Notes under the pieces: generated by a model
Told to the model about the DNA's origin: nothing
The model's input: the letters and a program-made list of their open reading frames with translations, nothing else
The model's database searches: none
Part shown: one piece after another, positions 16,894 through 23,712 of the stretch
Layout: each line of letters opens with the position of its first letter
How positions within the stretch are numbered: the first letter of the stretch is position 1
Program-made: the position numbers and the translations under genes
DNA from: JAWXUU01 sp044426045
GTDB lineage: Bacteria; Bacillota; Clostridia; Christensenellales; CAMQZB01
Direction of reading: 5' to 3'
Assembly (NCBI GenBank): GCA_044426045.1
Contig: JAWXUX010000002.1
Location: 1-64,000, forward strand
Length of the DNA stretch: 64,000 nucleotides

Positions 16894-16935
16894 TTGTTTC
16901 CCCTCCTTTTAAATGAAGTCGCCCATGTCAACTTT

Positions 16936-17580
16936 TTACACCAACACCTCGGTATCTGATTTCAGATATAAAAGCGGGGCCACCCCCCTGCCGCCACTGT
17001 ACGCACCGATGTTCTTGAGCGTGCCAGAAGAACTGACGTAGCGAACGAAGTACGAGTTGGAGTTTTCAGAAGTGCTATAAGGAGTAAGCGTCCACCACCA
17101 ATCATCTTTTGCTGGGATATTTGCACGCCAGTCGCGATATTCTTCACATGAAATCAACGAAACTTTATCTACAATATCTTTGCAATAAGTTTTTAGTCCG
17201 TCATCGGACGTCAAATCCCTTGAAAACGCAAGTAAATCATCTACACTTGCGCCGTCTTTCACGAGTTCTTTAATAAAGTCATCGTTCAGATACTTTCTCA
17301 AGCTCGCAGTGCTCCAATCGCTTGAGTTATCTTCATCGAAACATTTTTCAAACAATATTTCTTCAGATAGGCAGAACGTGCCTCCGCACACGTGCTCCAT
17401 AACTACCCATGTTTTGTTTGCGTATTGGAATTTTTCACCAGCGTTTCGAGCGCCGACTTTTACATAAGCTGCCAAGTCATTTTTTGACACTTCTTTGCTT
17501 CTGTCTTCGACCGTGAAATCACCTTCAATCTTGAAATCAATTTCGCCCGTCTCTAAGTTCCTAATTAACAATTCTTTCAT
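16936..17580 (-). CDS. DUF6273-like protein with C-type-lectin-like variable C-terminus
   Basis: A 214-residue protein. The middle and C-terminus (GGTFCLSEE...SLRKYLNDDF...WWWTLTPYS...SGTLKN...GGRGVAPLLYL) match the layout of DUF6273 / formylglycine-enzyme-like C-type lectin folds, whose last 40 residues form the variable region in diversity-generating retroelement targets. Here the region after WWWTLTPYS is unusually rich in codons ending in C (AAC, TCC, TAC, TTC, CGC) compared with the AT-rich body of the gene. It is placed in the early region, not with tail genes. Ligand binding is likely; the ligand is unknown. Confidence 0.7.
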   Translation of the reverse strand: MKELLIRNLETGEIDFKIEGDFTVEDRSKEVSKNDLAAYVKVGARNAGEKFQYANKTWVVMEHVCGGTFCLSEEILFEKCFDEDNSSDWSTASLRKYLNDDFIKELVKDGASVDDLLAFSRDLTSDDGLKTYCKDIVDKVSLISCEEYRDWRANIPAKDDWWWTLTPYSTSENSNSYFVRYVSSSGTLKNIGAYSGGRGVAPLLYLKSDTEVLV

Positions 17581-17600
17581 ATTTATTCCCCTTTCGCATT

Positions 17601-17680
17601 TACTGCTATTTTTTATAAACTCATTTTTTGTGTTTTTTGAGCCTATGATTTTTTATAAACTCATTTATTCGCTTTTTTGA
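17601..17680. repeat. 40-bp imperfect tandem repeat upstream of the lectin-like gene
   Basis: Two 40-base units (17601-17640 and 17641-17680) share attttttataaactcattt and end in ttttttga. They fill most of the gap between the 141-residue gene and the DUF6273-like gene, just before the latter's start. They could be a regulatory protein-binding array; no operator match to the CI sites is seen. Confidence 0.6.
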
Positions 17681-17681
17681 A

Positions 17682-18107
17682 CTACACAACAGTTAATTGC
17701 ATTGAGTTACCGATAAGCGAGAACCCGACTAACTTCATGTTGCCATATTGTATTTGTTGGTCTATGCGTAGGACCTCTTTTTTACTACGTGGCAAAGAGT
17801 TCACAATAAATTCGGCGACGTTCTCAGCATTTTCAGCAATGAAACTGCGTGAATGTGCAACCAACTCCTGCTCTTTTTCATACTGCTTAGTGTATCTTGA
17901 CGTGTTAGTTATCCCAAAAACCTCAAAATAATCTTGCACATGCACCGTCGCACCTTTCGTTGGGCGAAGCTTTCCAGCTTGTCGAACTTTTATCATCTTA
18001 ATGATTTCGTCCGCTGCTGTATTTGCTACGCTGAACAACATTTTTATATCTTCCTTACTCAATATTTCCTTAGCAAATATCGCTTCTCGTTGTTCCCACG
18101 TAATCAT
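17682..18107 (-). CDS. Phage early protein, possible DNA-binding protein
   Basis: A 141-residue protein with a helical N-terminal half (WEQREAIFAKEILSKEDIKML, then NTAADEIIKMIKVRQAGKL) followed by a basic KLRPTKGATVHVQDYF segment. It is the second gene of the early transcript, right after the cro-like gene, where phages often place an antirepressor or excisionase. It has no recognised domain, so that role is only suggested by position. Confidence 0.55.
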   Translation of the reverse strand: MITWEQREAIFAKEILSKEDIKMLFSVANTAADEIIKMIKVRQAGKLRPTKGATVHVQDYFEVFGITNTSRYTKQYEKEQELVAHSRSFIAENAENVAEFIVNSLPRSKKEVLRIDQQIQYGNMKLVGFSLIGNSMQLTVV

Positions 18108-18122
18108 GAGATTCCCTCCTTT

Positions 18123-18311
18123 TTATTTTTGAAAGCACTTGACTACTTCCTCGATGCTTACACCTAAAACTTTTGCTATACTTGGTAACATGTCAATTTG
18201 CGGTTGGCACATACCGTTTACCCACTTTGATATCAAAACTTGCGAAACATTCAATTTATCTGCCAAAACCTGTTGTTTTATTGACTTTTCTTTCATTAAT
18301 TCTTTAAACAT
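18123..18311 (-). CDS. Cro-like HTH repressor
   Basis: A 62-residue protein that is almost entirely one XRE helix-turn-helix: IKQQVLADKLNVSQVLISKWVNG is the core, and the end, LGVSIEEVVKCFQK, is the usual fifth helix. It lies divergent from the CI-like gene with the operator region between them, the classical place of Cro. Its promoter is the consensus one at 18338-18366. Confidence 0.88.
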   Translation of the reverse strand: MFKELMKEKSIKQQVLADKLNVSQVLISKWVNGMCQPQIDMLPSIAKVLGVSIEEVVKCFQK

Positions 18312-18337
18312 ATAACCTCCTGTTATATTTTTTCTTA

Positions 18338-18366
18338 ATTATATAACTAATAGTTTTAAATGTCAA
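18338..18366 (-). promoter_or_regulatory. Early lytic promoter (PR-like), consensus, with an operator in its spacer
   Basis: On the minus strand: -35 TTGACA (18361-18366), 17-base spacer, -10 TATAAT (18338-18343), a perfect match to the sigma-A consensus. The first operator (18342-18358) lies across the -10 and spacer, so repressor binding would block polymerase. It drives the cro-like gene and the leftward early operon. Confidence 0.88.
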
Positions 18367-18434
18367 GTATTTTATAACTAAAAGTTTTAAATATTTTTCG
18401 TAATATATTGATTATTTTATAACTAAATGTTATA
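18342..18434. promoter_or_regulatory. Three CI/Cro operator sites
   Basis: Three 17-base sites with consensus TATAACTA-N4-GTTTTA or GTTATA, an imperfect palindrome: 18342-18358 (tataactaatagtttta), 18373-18389 (tataactaaaagtttta) and 18418-18434 (tataactaaatgttata). Spacings of 31 and 45 bases. The outer two lie inside the two divergent promoters, the middle one between them. This is the expected layout of a lambdoid-type switch. Confidence 0.85.
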
Positions 18435-18436
18435 AT
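18408..18436 (+). promoter_or_regulatory. Repressor maintenance promoter (PRM-like)
   Basis: On the plus strand: -35 TTGATT (18408-18413), 17-base spacer, -10 TATAAT (18431-18436), followed by AAGAAGG and the repressor ATG at 18460. The third operator (18418-18434) fills the spacer, so the repressor can limit its own synthesis. Confidence 0.85.
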
Positions 18437-18459
18437 TTACAAAAAAGAAGGTGTGGGTT

Positions 18460-19080
18460 ATGGATAAATTAAAAGTATTACGTAAAAACAAAAGTCTCAC
18501 TCAAGCTAAAGTGGCGAGTATTTTAGGAATTTCGCAAGCAGCATACTCAAAATATGAAATCGGCAAATCTGAACCAGATAACAAGTCTCTTGCAGTGCTG
18601 GCTGATTTATTTGATGTTAGCATTGACTACTTAATTGGCAACCTGCATACGTCAAATACAGATGTCGCCGTCCTAGACCGCAAGGTTTCAAGAATACCTG
18701 TTCTTGGTTCTATTCCTGCTGGTGTTCCTATTGATGCAGTGGAAGATATCCTCGATTATGAAGATATCCCAGAACGGTGGTTGCATGGCAATAGATCTTA
18801 CTTTGCACTAAAAATAAAAGGCGACAGCATGTCACCTAGGTATCTTGATGGGGATGTTGTTATTTTTGAAAAAGATTCTACTTGCAACAGTGGTCAAAAC
18901 TGTGCTGTTATGGTGAACGGCGATGATGTGACTTTCAAAAAAGTTATCTTGCACGAATCAGGCATCACCCTTCAACCACTAAACCCTACATATGAACCAT
19001 TATTTTTTACTAACGAAGAAATAGCAAATAAGCCAATAACAATAATTGGCATAGCAAAAGAAACTCGCAGAAGCGAGTGA
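18460..19080 (+). CDS. CI/LexA-type phage repressor with S24 peptidase domain
   Basis: A 206-residue protein; the ATG at 18460 is used because the GTG at 18451 would leave no space after the AAGAAGG site. Residues 3-60 are an XRE helix-turn-helix (LTQAKVASILGISQAAYSKYEIG). Residues about 78-200 are a LexA-like S24 domain: cleavage site IPAGVP (Ala87-Gly88), catalytic Ser123 in KGDSMSP and Lys160 in VTFKKV. It should hold lysogeny by binding the three operators and cleave itself when RecA is activated, so induction by DNA damage is expected. Confidence 0.95.
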   Translation: MDKLKVLRKNKSLTQAKVASILGISQAAYSKYEIGKSEPDNKSLAVLADLFDVSIDYLIGNLHTSNTDVAVLDRKVSRIPVLGSIPAGVPIDAVEDILDYEDIPERWLHGNRSYFALKIKGDSMSPRYLDGDVVIFEKDSTCNSGQNCAVMVNGDDVTFKKVILHESGITLQPLNPTYEPLFFTNEEIANKPITIIGIAKETRRSE

Positions 19081-19092
19081 ATGGAGTAAGCT

Positions 19093-20082
19093 ATGAAAAA
19101 AAATAATTTTGTTTATCATATTAAGCCAGAATTAAAAAATGCATATAAGATAATGATTGCATGCTTAACAATAGTCGATTTATTTGTTATCTATTTTGCC
19201 TTATTAATTTATACTGCGGAAGAAAACACTGACGCAATCAATAGTTTACTAATAAAAATACTTTCGCTTTTTCTGATTTTAGTGCCAACATGGATACTTA
19301 CCTCAAATACTAATAATAAAAAATATAGACCACTGGTCTTGGAAATATTTATATTTATCTTAAACTACTATACATTAAGTCTATTAATGGCTGCAGTTAT
19401 CTCGGTAATTTCTTTTCTAGTGTTTAATGATAAAACCCCAGAAATTATTAATAGCGAAACTTCCCTCGCCATGAGCGAAAATAATTCAGATACTTTTACA
19501 ACTAAAGCTTCAACATTTAGCACTCACTTTTTAATAAAATATGGGGATAATGAACTATACTCTGTAAAAATTCAGCTTAAGAGAAAAGTCGATGGAATAA
19601 AATTTAATAATACGCTCAATATTTTAAATTTCATGAATTTATGTGAACAAATAAATAATAAGTTCGGTTATATGTGCGAGTATGCTCTTATCCAAATAAA
19701 ATGCTATGCTTTAACATGTTTGGATATAATGATTTTTCAAAATCATATTATGCAATATTTATTAGAAACAAATAAAGATGATTTTAATAAAATCAGAAGC
19801 GATATCCTTGTTGAACTAGTTTTTTGCATACACAAACAACATCCAGAATTATCTAAAGACGATATTACTTTGCAATATATTGAGTATGCAACACTGTTAC
19901 AGCAAGAAATGCATATGATGCGTGTTGCCGAGTTTGTTTTATCCGCTCAAAATCATAACGAATTTAAGATTTGCGCCGTTAACTCGCCTATTGCTATACA
20001 TGATGCTAGTGAAGTACTTCAACTTAGTGTCAAATTGCAAGAACTTCAAGAATCAATTTTAAAATTAATTATTGAGGAATAA
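19093..20082 (+). CDS. Unknown membrane protein of the lysogeny module
   Basis: A 329-residue, very AT-rich gene directly after the repressor (12 bases) on the same strand, so it is probably expressed in the lysogen. The N-terminus has three to four hydrophobic helices (about residues 19-40, 48-70, 80-112), followed by an extracytoplasmic-or-cytoplasmic linker and a roughly 190-residue helical domain with no recognised motif (FNNTLNILNFMNLCEQIN..., ...ELQESILKLIIEE). Position between repressor and integrase is where prophages keep superinfection-exclusion and defence genes. That function is inferred from position only. Confidence 0.6.
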   Translation: MKKNNFVYHIKPELKNAYKIMIACLTIVDLFVIYFALLIYTAEENTDAINSLLIKILSLFLILVPTWILTSNTNNKKYRPLVLEIFIFILNYYTLSLLMAAVISVISFLVFNDKTPEIINSETSLAMSENNSDTFTTKASTFSTHFLIKYGDNELYSVKIQLKRKVDGIKFNNTLNILNFMNLCEQINNKFGYMCEYALIQIKCYALTCLDIMIFQNHIMQYLLETNKDDFNKIRSDILVELVFCIHKQHPELSKDDITLQYIEYATLLQQEMHMMRVAEFVLSAQNHNEFKICAVNSPIAIHDASEVLQLSVKLQELQESILKLIIEE

Positions 20083-20086
20083 TTTT

Positions 20087-20167
20087 ATGAAAACAGCAGT
20101 TATATACGCGCGATATTCTTCTCACGGTCAAAATGAGCAAAGTATCGATGGGCAAATAATGATTTGA
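20087..20167 (+). pseudogene. Relic of a large serine recombinase (N-terminal 26 codons)
   Basis: The ATG at 20087 opens MKTAVIYARYSSHGQNEQSI and a stop at 20165-20167 ends the frame after 26 residues. The YARYSS stretch with the nucleophilic serine and the following SIDGQ are the classical N-terminus of large serine integrases and resolvases. Nothing of the remaining several hundred codons is found downstream, so it is a truncated remnant just before the tyrosine integrase gene. Confidence 0.8.
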
Positions 20168-20198
20168 AAATACTAATTTAAATCAAGGAGGTAACCAC

Positions 20199-21449
20199 AT
20201 GGCAAGTTATGAGCAAGCTGGAATTAAGAAGTGCTTGAAGTGCAGTATTGAAACAACTAAGTCAAAATGCCCTGTTTGTGGCGCTTCGGTGAAAGGGCGT
20301 GGATATTGGTCTGTTAGATTTTCGATTAAAGATAGTGATGGGCAACATATTCACAAAAGATTGCGATCCAATGCTTATGGCGAAAACTTCAAGACTAAAG
20401 CTGAAGCAGTAAAGGCTTATAATGATTTCATGGCAGCATACGACCCAAGAAAAAGCACTAAAAACGCTTACACTATGACTTTTAATGAAATATACAAAGA
20501 ATATAAAAAATATGCAATACACGAGATAAAGGAAAGTTCCTACATAAGTTACACAACAACCGCCGACATGCATGTTCTGCCATACTTTAAAAATTTAATT
20601 GTGGGGGAAATTTCTGCAAAACAAATATCTGATTGGAAAATTCAAATTTCAAATTTGACTGCTAAAGGCAAACCTTACTCCTCTAACTATAAAAATAAAA
20701 TCTTTTCGTGCTTTACGCACATAATGGCTTACGCTCAAAAATTTTATTGTTTAAAGGAAGCTAACGCGACTATTGTTGGTGGGTTTAAAAATACTGACAA
20801 AAACAAAGCTTCTGTACACTTTTGGACTTTTGAAGAATTTCAACAGTTTTATCAAAAATTGCCAACGGCTACTGTTGCAAACAGAAGTTATAAAATGCTC
20901 TTTCTCACATTATATGTAAGCGGATGCAGAAAAGGCGAATGTTCGATATTGACATGGAATGATGTTAATTTCAAAGCGGGAACAATTTCTATTGATAAAA
21001 CATTCACACGAAAAACATTGACTGAAAGCTTTGCTATAACTCCGCCAAAGACAGCAAACTCAATACGCGTTACTGATATGCCAAGCTTTTATATGAGCGA
21101 ACTCAATAAATGGTATACTGAAGTATCAAAAGAAAAAGACTTTACTAAAAGCGACTATATCTTTGGGGGAAAAAGCATCACACCCGAAACGTCAATTTCT
21201 AATAACTTTAATCGAGGAATACAAGTTGCTGGTGTGAATAAAATAAGAATACATGACTTACGGCATTCTCACGTTTCTTTCTTGTTAAACACATATGGGT
21301 ACGACTTATCTATGCTATACGTCATATCTGACCGCATCGGCGACAAACCTGAACAAATTTTAAAAACCTATGGTCACCTTTTCCCAAAACATAAAGAAAA
21401 GGTAATTGCAGCACTCGAAAACAGTTTGAAATCTTTACCAAAAATATAG
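20199..21449 (+). CDS. int: Tyrosine-family integrase
   Basis: A 416-residue recombinase with a perfect AAGGAGG site. The N-terminus has a zinc ribbon (CLKCSIETTKSKCPVCG) and an AP2-like arm-binding segment (GRGYWSVRFSIKDSDG), then a SAM-like core-binding domain (about 90-190). The catalytic domain has Arg in SGCRKGE, His-x-x-Arg in IHDLRHSHVS and the nucleophilic Tyr in KTYGHLFP. The third catalytic position, usually His of a 'GH' motif, reads RIGDKPEQ here (Asp). It lies next to the attachment site, as expected. Confidence 0.95.
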   Translation: MASYEQAGIKKCLKCSIETTKSKCPVCGASVKGRGYWSVRFSIKDSDGQHIHKRLRSNAYGENFKTKAEAVKAYNDFMAAYDPRKSTKNAYTMTFNEIYKEYKKYAIHEIKESSYISYTTTADMHVLPYFKNLIVGEISAKQISDWKIQISNLTAKGKPYSSNYKNKIFSCFTHIMAYAQKFYCLKEANATIVGGFKNTDKNKASVHFWTFEEFQQFYQKLPTATVANRSYKMLFLTLYVSGCRKGECSILTWNDVNFKAGTISIDKTFTRKTLTESFAITPPKTANSIRVTDMPSFYMSELNKWYTEVSKEKDFTKSDYIFGGKSITPETSISNNFNRGIQVAGVNKIRIHDLRHSHVSFLLNTYGYDLSMLYVISDRIGDKPEQILKTYGHLFPKHKEKVIAALENSLKSLPKI

Positions 21450-21499
21450 CAGTTTGGGAAAACTTACCCAAATTTTACCCAAACAACCAAAATCATTCC

Positions 21500-21585
21500 A
21501 AAAAATAAACACCCCCTAACCACCCACACCGCCCATTCCATAAGGGAATAACCCACATTTAAAATCAAAAAAATAAACACCCCCT
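21500..21585. repeat. Direct 18-bp repeats, candidate integrase arm sites
   Basis: The sequence aaaaaataaacaccccct occurs at 21500-21517 and 21568-21585, 68 bases apart, between the integrase stop and the attachment core. Such iterated sites next to the core usually bind the N-terminal domain of tyrosine integrases. An inverted cattcc...aaggga pair lies between them. Confidence 0.6.
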
Positions 21586-21613
21586 CTTCCATTCCCTTCA
21601 TCTCCACCATTTA
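21586..21613 (+). other. Attachment site (attR-like), resembling the 3' end of a tmRNA gene
   Basis: The sequence attcccttcatctccacca at 21591-21609 has the form of a T-loop end, T-stem, acceptor stem and terminal CCA of ssrA (tmRNA 3' ends commonly read ...TCTCCACCA). No upstream tmRNA body is present here; the integrase gene is. A terminator follows immediately. The intact gene would lie beyond the other prophage end, outside the window. The tmRNA identity is an inference from this short match. Confidence 0.6.
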
Positions 21614-21636
21614 GGCTTCCGAAAGGGGGTCTTTTT
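21614..21636 (+). terminator. Intrinsic terminator (probable former ssrA terminator)
   Basis: GGCTTCC (21614-21620), loop GAAA and GGGGGTC (21625-21631) form a 7-bp stem with G-U pairs capped by a GNRA loop, followed by TTTTT. It starts four bases after the CCA-like end, as expected for a stable RNA gene. Confidence 0.75.
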
Positions 21637-21695
21637 ACTTAGATCAATATTATTCAATGGATTAATGCGTGAAAGTGCAAAATCTACACAATGGG

Positions 21696-21866
21696 TTATT
21701 TATCTTGATGAGAATTTGAAATCTTGCATAATCTTGCTATGCTCTCATCCACTTCTTTTTGTGTTAAGTTGTTCTGAGCTTCTTGCCATTCTTTTAGTTT
21801 GCTTGCGGGTACTCTCACTAAAACCCCGTTCCTTGCTTCCATATAATAATAAGCTTTTTCTTGCAT
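21696..21866 (-). CDS. 56-residue protein of a phage/element remnant
   Basis: ATG at 21866 with a GGGAGG ribosome site, stop at 21696. The product begins MQEKAYYYMEARNGVLVRVP and continues ASKLKEWQEAQNNL; it is acidic and helical. It lies on the same strand and just downstream of the MuF-C-like debris and a consensus promoter at 22054-22082, so it may still be expressed. I have the impression that similar small proteins accompany MuF-type phage genes, but could not verify this. Confidence 0.6.
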   Translation of the reverse strand: MQEKAYYYMEARNGVLVRVPASKLKEWQEAQNNLTQKEVDESIARLCKISNSHQDK

Positions 21867-21900
21867 TATCAAATTCCTCCCTTTTCTTTAAATATGCCGT

Positions 21901-22059
21901 TTATTGCTCAGTTGCTAAATTATTAGGCAAATTTTCTAGCGTTTTACTATATTCATAAATTTTACTTTCAAGTATCGCTAATTCGTTGATATATCTTTTT
22001 TCGCCAACAGTAAAATATGTTTGCACAAAATTTAATTCATCAGTATTCTTAAAATTATA
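21901..22059 (-). pseudogene. Short 3' gene fragment or 41-residue leader peptide
   Basis: An open frame of 52 codons between a stop at 22060-22062 and a stop at 21901-21903, with only a GTG at 22026 as a possible start and no ribosome site. The product is helical and acidic (VGEKRYINELAILESKIYEYSK). It begins right at the -10 box of the promoter next to it, so it is either the remnant of a longer gene or a leader. Of low certainty. Confidence 0.35.
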
Positions 22060-22082
22060 CTAATTAATATTTGATTTGTCAA
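22054..22082 (-). promoter_or_regulatory. Consensus sigma-A promoter inside mobile-element debris
   Basis: Minus strand: TTGACA (22077-22082), 17-base spacer, TATAAT (22054-22059). Both boxes are perfect. It points at the 41/52-codon frame and the 56-residue gene. Confidence 0.75.
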
Positions 22083-22970
22083 TACTTAATAAATCATCTG
22101 TAAGGTCATATTTTGTGTTATTTTTTTGAATTATTTTGTGAATTGAGGTTGACTTTTTCAGTTTTGTTGCGTATACTATCGGCAGAAGCATTATCTACGA
22201 CCTCTTTGGCACCAGTTATGGAAGAATTGGGGTATCCCTTATTGGGCGATAGTGCTTCTTTTTTTGTTATTTTATTAACATCGTAAATTTGATGCAAATT
22301 TTCTTTTTTATTATATCCAACATTAATATCACATTCATAAAAACTGTCTTGATGTCAGTATTGGCAAATTTGAGGTCGTTGGATTGAGCCAATTTTGCAT
22401 CTTCTTTTTTTATGCCATTTAGCTCATAAAACTGACTTATTTTAGAATGATAATTAGTCCCCATATTTGATACATCTGCATCTGTCAGTTCCCTGAAATC
22501 GTCTGCAAGGTCATATTTTGTGTTATTTTTTGAATTATTTTGCGAATGTGGGTTGACTTTTTTTGTTTTGTTGAGTATACTATCAGTAGATGAAACATTT
22601 ACGTCCCAAGTGGTTCTGTTTGCAGAAGAGCTAGGGTTTCCATTATTGGATGATGTTTCATCTTTTTTTGTTATTTTATTTATATCATAGATTTGATGCA
22701 AATTTTCTTTTTTATTATATCCTACATTAATATCACATTCATAAAAACTGTCTTGATGTCAGTATTGGCAAATTTGAGGTCGTTGGATTGAGCCAATTTT
22801 GCATCTTCTTTTTTTATGCCATTTAGCTCATAAAACTGACTTATTTTAGAATGATAATTAGTCCCCATATTTGATACATCTGCATCTGTCAGTTCCCTGA
22901 AATCGTCTGCGAGATCATATTTTGTGTTATTTTTTGAATTATTTTGTGTATTACTATTGACATTTTGTGC
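22080..22970. repeat. About 404-bp tandem repeat, two full and one partial degenerate copy
   Basis: The segment around 22680-22960 is repeated nearly exactly around 22276-22556 (offset 404; for example cattaatatcacattcataa at 22321 and 22725), and a third, diverged and shortened copy covers about 22080-22290 (offset about 405). Each unit holds the 3' end of the MuF-C-like frame. It is a tandem duplication that arose inside the remnant. Confidence 0.85.
22267..22701 (-). pseudogene. Duplicated 3' part of the MuF-C-like remnant
   Basis: A frame of 144 codons whose last 75 residues (QNNSKNNTKYDLADDFREL..., ending before a C-terminal hydrophobic extension) are almost identical to the end of the frame at 22722-23594. 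The first 50 residues (KKDETSSNNGNPSSSANRTT) are a low-complexity linker. There is no ribosome site. It exists because the unit was tandemly duplicated, and it is best treated as a non-functional copy. Confidence 0.7.
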
Positions 22971-23594
22971 AGATTGGCGTATATTATCAGTAGAGGTAGA
23001 ATTATTGAGGTTGTTTGCCAATTGGAGGCTTGGGGTTTCAGTAATATCTAGCTCTTTTTTTTCTGCTTTTTTTGATGTTTCTAGCAATCCTTTACTATTT
23101 TCTTTGCCATAAATACTAGTTATGACATTGCTTGATATTTCTAAATTATTATAATTTCCAACTCCATCTTTTACCATACTGCATATTATTTGTGACCCAA
23201 CGTTATCTACTGCATCTAAAACAACAACTACGCTATCTGCTCTTGTTTTAGATTGTAAAATATCAATTGGATTTTGCAATAAAGTTGGTGTATTTTTCAA
23301 CGTTTCTTTAGAAATGTTGTGAGTATTTTTTCCCCTTACTTCAATACCAATTGCTGTCTTTACTTTTGTAGCAGTAATAAGTATCGGTAAGTCGTTATAT
23401 CCCACTTTTTGTATTTCTACTGGTGTATGGTCTGATACTTTCAAATGAGTTTCTTTATAATCATTACTTTCTACTGCATCAACTTGTTCTGCAAAGGTCA
23501 TATCAATATCATATTGCACGGCTAGTGTCGCCGTCGTTGTTTGTGTTTGTTCGGTTGTTTGGTTTTGTGTTTGTTTGGTTGTTTGGTTTTTCAC
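22722..23594 (-). pseudogene. 5'-truncated MuF-C-domain protein fragment
   Basis: The frame is open for about 300 codons from an in-frame stop near 23630; the only start, a GTG at 23594, has no ribosome site, and the sequence before it (IQKAYDTLVKAVKNQ) still looks coding, so the N-terminus is lost. After a Gln/Thr-rich linker, residues 30-170 match the MuF-C (PF18819-like) layout: HLKVSDHTPVEIQKVGYNDLPILIT, then NTPTLLQNPIDILQSKTRADSVVVVLDAVD and NNLEISSNVITSIYGKEN. MuF-C domains are C-terminal parts of phage head-associated or polymorphic proteins. The family call is from memory of the pattern. Confidence 0.65.
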
Positions 23595-23640
23595 GGCTTT
23601 GACAAGTGTGTCGTAGGCTTTTTGGATTTATGATGAATTA

Positions 23641-23664
23641 AAACCGCACATTGCTGTGCGGTTT
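23641..23664 (-). terminator. Terminator after ridA (works in both directions)
   Basis: Ten-base arms aaaccgcaca and tgtgcggttt with a TTGC loop; A run on the left and T run on the right. It ends the ridA transcript on the minus strand. Confidence 0.85.
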
Positions 23665-23712
23665 TTGGGGTTATTAACTTTATGAAATATGTTTATTTAA
23701 TATAGTATTATT

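Larger units (their letters stand above)
1..21610. mobile_element. Prophage (right portion), podovirus-like, integrated at a tmRNA-like site
   Basis: Continuous block of phage genes: terminase, portal, scaffold, capsid, adaptor, nozzle and appendage in late order on the minus strand, an early region of small overlapping genes, a divergent repressor switch and a rightward lysogeny arm ending in a tyrosine integrase. The right end is placed at the tmRNA-like 3' end near 21,590-21,610. The left end is outside the window, so lysis genes and the other attachment site are not seen. The short head-to-appendage interval, with no tape-measure or tail-tube gene, suggests a short tail. That the prophage is intact is inferred only from the open reading frames; I saw no disrupted structural gene. 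Confidence 0.93.

Noticed and set aside
21665..21958. 97-codon plus-strand frame with hydrophobic residues
   Set aside because: It is the antisense of the 56-residue minus-strand gene, which has a strong ribosome site; the plus frame has none.
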